Part shown: one piece after another, positions 59,101 through 64,000 of the stretch
Layout of the letters: each line of letters opens with the position of its first letter
Numbering within the stretch: the first letter of the stretch is position 1
From: Glandiceps talaboti
Lineage: Eukaryota > Hemichordata > Enteropneusta > Spengelidae
Direction: 5' to 3'
NCBI RefSeq assembly: GCF_964340395.1
Contig: NC_135570.1
Coordinates: 17,486,822-17,550,821 of the forward strand
DNA: 64,000 bases
Translations under genes and position numbers: made by a program
The notes under the pieces: model-generated
Told to the model about the DNA's origin: nothing
What the model saw: only the letters and a program-made list of their open reading frames with translations
Database searches by the model: none

Positions 59101-60241
59101 CGACTTAAAGTCAAAAACCGCCAGACCGATTGGCTTGATATTTGGTGGGGACATTACTAATGGTGTTCTAGTGAAAAATTGTTCAAATCAAAATGATCTT
59201 GCCACCGGTTTGTGATTCGGGTAAAAAAATGTGATTTATGGTCAAAAAACTTAAACTCAGAAACTACTGGGCAGATTGGTGCGAAATTTAGTGGAAACGT
59301 TCTTAAGGGGGTGTTAAGTAAGATTTGTTCATGACATGATGATTCCATCAGTAATATGCAAATTAGGGCTAAAAATGTGTCTTTTTGGTCAAAAGTCAAT
59401 AATTCCAAAACTACTGAGCAGATTGGGCTGAAATTTAATGGGAATGCATCTTGGGATGTATAGATGAAGAAGTATTAAGGATACAATGATGTCATGAGTG
59501 ATATGCAAATTAGGTGTAAAAATGTTCATTTTTGGTCAAAAACTTGTATCTCACAAAGTACTTGGTCAGTGACACTAACTTGGTGAGCTGTTTCTAGAAG
59601 TGTTATTAAGCAGACTTTCTTCAAAATATTTTGACACAATTGGCCCTAGCAACCATGACCACGCCCTTAGCAACAACCAATTGGCAGTATATTTTGGTCA
59701 AATGACATCATCTGGTAGGCAAGTGAGTAAACATTCAAAAAATGTATGCAAATATCCCTAGTAACCATGACCACGCCCATAGCAACAGCAAAATGGTCGT
59801 GTATTTCACAAAGATAACGGATTAATAGACAAATGAATAACATTCAAAAAGTGTATGTAAATTTGCCTAGCAACAAGACCACGCCCACAGCAACAGCCAA
59901 ATAATCACGTATATTGCGAAGATAACAGGAATAGTTAGACAAATAAAAATGTATGCAAATATGCCTAGCAACAAGACCACGCCCATAGCAACAGCCAAAT
60001 GATCACGTATATTGCAAAGATAATATCAGGAATTCATACACAAGTGAACAAAAGCATACAAAAATATATGCAGAAATATCTAACAACATGACCACACCCA
60101 TAGCAACAGCCAAATGATAGTGTATATCGCAAAGATAGCAACATGGTTGGATAGGCAACTGGATAGTCATTCAGCAAATGAACACCTATTGTTAGCATGG
60201 ACTACCATATGGATAATCATTTTATCTTTACAGTTGTGCTA
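59015..60241 (-). mobile_element. TIR element D, near full-length copy, inverted
   Basis: Starts TAGCACAACTGAACC on the plus strand and ends CAGTTGTGCTA. In reverse it matches the 6157-7362 copy, including the roughly 160-bp internal repeats (ATGACCACGCCC, CAACAGCCAAATGA) and a (TG)n tract at 59064-59097. This pair defines the element at about 1.2 kb. Confidence 0.82.
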
Positions 60242-60289
60242 CAACGCCATTGGCGGTACAGTGTATTTTTATTTTGATGTCGGAGCTGA

Positions 60290-60855
60290 GACACAGGAAA
60301 AAAATAGGGCCACCCATAATATATACTGCGGGTTTTTTTTGGTCTGAAAGGGGAGGGGGCACGAAATATTTTGTTCATGATATGAACCAAATTACACCTC
60401 AGGAGCGGTTATTTACCGAGTACTTTAACATTTCTTGCAACTTTGCCACAATTAATTCGAAATCCTACAGTCGGTGATAAGGTGGGTGACTACTGTTTGT
60501 GTATGCCTTAATATCTCTTCACCCTCTGTCTGTCTGCCTGTCTCTGTCTGTCTGTCAGTCTCTCTCTCTCTGTCTCTGTCTCTCTCTCACACGTCTATTT
60601 GTAAAGAAATGTTAAATCGATTGTCACTTTTATTTAACGTAGTGTACCATACAATTGCACGGAAATGGGGGGGGGGGGGGTTATTATCACGTTATATTAA
60701 AAATATGTGTAGCGGGGCGGGGAGGGCTACGAAAATTAATGTGTTTATTTCCGGGGGGGGGGGCATGATATTTTTTGAGAGCCCAAAGGGGAGAGGGCGG
60801 TTTTTGACCGAAATAATTTCTCCCCCCGGGCCCCACTGCCGTAAATTCTGACTGT
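60290..60855 (+). repeat. G-rich dispersed repeats, two adjacent copies
   Basis: Two similar units (60330-60375 and 60665-60850) with long G runs, CATGATATTTTTTGAGAG and CACTGCCGTAAATTCTGACT. They share the TTCATGATATGAACCAAATT and CACGAAATATTTTGTT phrases with the 35.6-kb copy. A CTGTCTGTCTCT microsatellite lies between. Confidence 0.65.
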
Positions 60856-62580
60856 AGCTTTATGTGATGAATAGCCGTGACATTACCCAACCCAATGATT
60901 CGGGGGACGCATTAAAGTTACACAAAGATCTTGTAAACATTTGGCATCTGAGATGATGGACTCATACATGTGGGTATAATAAATAAAATCTGATGGCACG
61001 TGTTCCTGCAACATAATAATCATGCAAACATAATATCCCCCCTCCCCGTGTTTTGTTTTTAAAGTCAAACCGTACGCGGTTATGAATCCATAAGAATTTA
61101 AAAGTAGTTATTCAATGTCCATAAATAAAACTTTTTTCCAAATAAAGTTATCAATACATTGTAAATGAAATTTCGACTTATAGGTATCTTTTAAAATACT
61201 TTCTTCGTTTTGGTAGTGTGTTAACGTGGGCAAAGTAGTAACGATATGAATACATAAAAACAATGGGTGAATCTCAATTATAGATATTTGGTGAAACTAA
61301 CTTCCTCTTTATCCAAAGGATTTTGTTTACAGAAGTTTTTGATTTCATTTTGTGTAAAAGGCATCACTGGAGTAATTTATGGCGTATTGAAGAATAAGCT
61401 TACTTGGCTAAACATCGAAAAATGTCGGTTTCAAAGTATTCATTTTAGCATGAAATAGATAGACTCACGAAAAGAAAAGATGCTATACTTTGTAGCATCA
61501 ATACAGCGCCACCAGGCGACACACAGTTTTAACTGTTGAGGTGCTTATATTAATTATTTCTTTTCAAAAGTCGGAGTCCATTATCCCCATGGGGAGTGAA
61601 CATCTCATTTTTGATATTAATTTCGTATATTGGGAGCATACTTACCAATACATTATGGCCTTTTATAAACCGTGCAGTGTTCTCCTATTAAATAAGGACA
61701 AGTTTTATTTGTGATTACATACATTCACTGAAAAAGTACACTCAAGTTGGTATACATGATCAATTTTATTTCTGGGATATGATCTGCTCATCAATACATG
61801 AACAGATGAATGACTGAATAGAGGTATTTATTTATGAATGACTGAATAATTAATTAATTAATTAATGTGAATGAATGAATGAATGAATGAATGAATGAAT
61901 GACCGAATAATTAATTAATTATGTGAATGAATAAATGAATGGATGACTGAATGGATGGATGGATGGATGGATGGATGTATGAATAACCGATTAATTAATT
62001 AATTAATGTGAATGAATGAATGGATGAATAACCGAATAATTAATTAATGTGAATGAATGAATAAATAAATGAATGAATGAATGAATAAATAAATGGATGA
62101 ATGAATGAATGAATGAATAAATGGATGAATGGATGGATGGATTGATGGATGGAAGAGTGAATGAATGAATATGAAGGAATGAACAATTCCAATGGTGCAA
62201 TGGCCATGTTTATTTCTTACAATTTTTGTTCCTAATTTGTAATCATCATTATTTTTTTAATATCAACCAAAGTTACGTTATTGTTTTGTTTCCAAATACA
62301 TAAATTAGCTATGTTTGTAAGAATAATTAAAATACTAGTCAGTGCTTAATTACAAGTACGATGTACTTGCAATTTCCCTTCATTCGTGTAAAATATCAGA
62401 GAAATGGATCGGAGCTGAATTCGAATGGTTTTTATTATCAGTCAGTCTTCAAGGAAATTGTCAATTTTTTTTGCCTGTGTTTAAAGTTGGTGATTATATC
62501 ATTTCATCTAAAATCAAATTCCAACTAGATGAGAGCAATATGCGATTGAAACCAAATATCTGCAAAGAATTTCATGTTTT
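60856..62580. other. No gene seen; (TGAA)n/(TTAA)n tract at 61795-62170
   Basis: AT-rich sequence followed by about 370 bp of interleaved AATGAATG, TTAATTAA and ATGGATGG microsatellite. Minus-strand Ser/Ile/His frames come from this tract. Confidence 0.6.
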
Positions 62581-62581
62581 T

Positions 62582-62690
62582 CACACATACACACACACGT
62601 GCGCGCGCATGCATGCAAACACGCACGCACACACGCACATACACACACATACATACATACATACATACATACATACATACATACATACAC
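62582..62690 (+). repeat. (CA)n and (CATA)n microsatellites
   Basis: CACACATACACACACACG, a GCGCGCATGCATGC stretch, then 11 CATA units. The His/Thr/Tyr frame over it is spurious. Confidence 0.95.
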
Positions 62691-62853
62691 AATGGAACTA
62701 TTTTATGAAATGCACAATCGATAAAACTACATTAATGTTGAGGAGGAACTTGCACGTCTCACTTCAGCTGCACATAAAATATAAACAGTAACATTGAAAG
62801 CTCGGCAGAAGTTTAAAATTAACAAAAATAGCGCCAATGGTGTTGTAGGCTTG

Positions 62854-63195
62854 TAGCACAACTGTACAGTTTAAAAAATGTTTACTCACATGCTGATCCA
62901 TGCTAGGTATAGGTGTTCACTTACTGAATGATTATCCAGTTTCCTATCCAAAACTGTTGTTATTTTTGCAATATACCAAACCATATCATTTAACTGTTGC
63001 AATGGGTGTGGTCATGTTGCGCGCTGCGAGACACATTTGCATACAATTTTTGGATGTTCGTTCACTTGTCTGTGAATTCCTGATGTTATCTTTGTGATAT
63101 ACATCATCATATGGCTGTTGCTATGGGTGTGGTCATGTTGCTAGGTATATTTGCATACATTTTTTGAATGCTTATTCATTTTTCTATTAATCCCA
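62854..63195 (+). mobile_element. TIR element D, 5' fragment
   Basis: Begins TAGCACAACTGTACAGTTTA and carries two of the internal repeats (GGCTGTTGCTATGGGTGTGG). It stops near 63195 and lacks the CA tract and right terminus. Confidence 0.75.
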
Positions 63196-63199
63196 GTTG

Positions 63200-64000
63200 T
63201 TAAATGTATCTAATGTTGACCATCCTAGTTTGTGATTACTCTCCCTTGAAAAGCGTATTATTTTAAAAGTAATTTATACATTATTTTTAATTTTGTGCAC
63301 TTTGGCAAAAAATACTATTAAATTGTTGTTTTTTTTTAATTGCAGTGTTTAAAATTCATGGAATAGAAGTGGGGTGCGTGACTATGATTCGATATGAGAG
63401 ATGATATGATTCGTTTTTTTTGACGTAATTTCAAACCATGAATACGTTTCTAAAAAATCGACATTTAGAAATACATGTAATTTCGAAGTTGGTTTTTGGA
63501 AGTTGATATCAATTTTTGAACATTCGGTTTTTTTTAGACTCATCGAAAATCAAAACATGAACAGTGTTTCACTTTCTTCAGCTGTTTAGGGGGCACTTTT
63601 TATCGATACATTATTGCAACATTTGTGCCACTAGGCTCGAATCAAGACATTGCAGGGAAGCGGACGTCTTCGCAATATCCCGTCGATCATCGGGCATGAC
63701 GTGACACAACAAATCGATAGCCCCACTTTGAGTACGAGGTAAATCACACATTGGGTATAATAAACTATGTCAGAATAGTGGTTTAATAATATTTTTCATA
63801 AGTTTTAAAAGTTCTATGCTTGTGAAATAGTGTCTCCCTGTCAGACGACCGTTATGTATATTCTTCAACCAGCAGTGGATGCCGTGTCGACAATTTTACC
63901 AGCCGACACACTAGTGTCATTTTCAATTCTAAAATCTCCCCGTACATGTAGATGCGAATTCGCATCGCCATCTTCGTCGCTACTCAGCCTTATCAAGTCT
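63200..64000. other. No defensible gene; possible first exon on the minus strand at the edge
   Basis: The only candidate is a 39-codon minus-strand frame starting at 63973 in an AAGATGGCG context (MAMRIRIYMYGEILELKMTL...) and ending near 63854. It overlaps a perfect 16-bp palindrome GATGCGAATTCGCATC. Too little evidence to call it a gene. Confidence 0.3.

Noticed and set aside
62003-62200. Ser/Ile/His frame on the minus strand
   Set aside because: Translation of an ATGAATGG microsatellite.

Overview
This window is animal (metazoan) nuclear DNA, not bacterial. The coding parts are short exons with GT/AG borders, separated by long introns full of minisatellites, microsatellites, inverted-repeat DNA elements and retroelement scraps. 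The mix of an intron-rich ancestral-type gene, very heavy minisatellite load and marine-invertebrate-style TIR repeats would suit an invertebrate deuterostome such as a lancelet. That organism call is inference and weak.

Bases 1-25.4 kb are dominated by one well supported gene on the minus strand, the TM9SF3 orthologue (transmembrane 9 superfamily member 3, an endomembrane nonaspanin). Nine consecutive coding exons (25358 down to 1450) join with fully consistent phases into about 507 codons of a protein that is about 590 residues in relatives. The signal-peptide exon and the last coding exon were not found; the last one lies off the left edge. Its introns hold a truncated CR1/Jockey-type LINE tail (3.3-4.4 kb), two broken RecQ-like helicase fragments (8.2-9.4 kb), several TIR elements, and arrays of 47, 68, 26, 35 and 27 bp units.

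The 27-bp array (21.7-24.8 kb, about 115 copies) is the most striking object. Each unit is a copy of the 5' splice site of the adjacent TM9SF3 exon: the last 10 exon bases plus the first 17 intron bases. The pre-mRNA would therefore carry over 100 decoy donors directly after the true one.

Bases 25.4-35.4 kb contain a poly-C 42-bp minisatellite, a 3.7-kb array of a 43-bp unit, a long fold-back element, and a possible small membrane-protein gene fragment on the plus strand. At about 36.1 kb a near-textbook hammerhead ribozyme core sits on the minus strand between two (TA)n tracts. From 36.3 to 42.9 kb are minus-strand remains of one or two unrecognised genes. One has an N-terminal SAM-like domain and a basic/acidic C-terminal half. 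The other has SWIM/CxC-like cysteine clusters, possibly KDZ-transposase associated. Both carry reading-frame breaks. A 900-bp fold-back DNA element with an apparent 8-bp target-site duplication lies at 41.1-42.0 kb.

Bases 44.4-56.9 kb hold a divergent start region and then a plus-strand, intron-containing Nop6-like RRM gene. It has several frame breaks and a nonsense codon, so it is either a decayed copy or badly affected by indel errors. Its introns contain TIR elements inserted into a 74-bp minisatellite. From 56.9 kb to the end I see only repeats (G-rich dispersed repeats, a TAGCACAACTG-ended element, microsatellites) and no gene I can defend.
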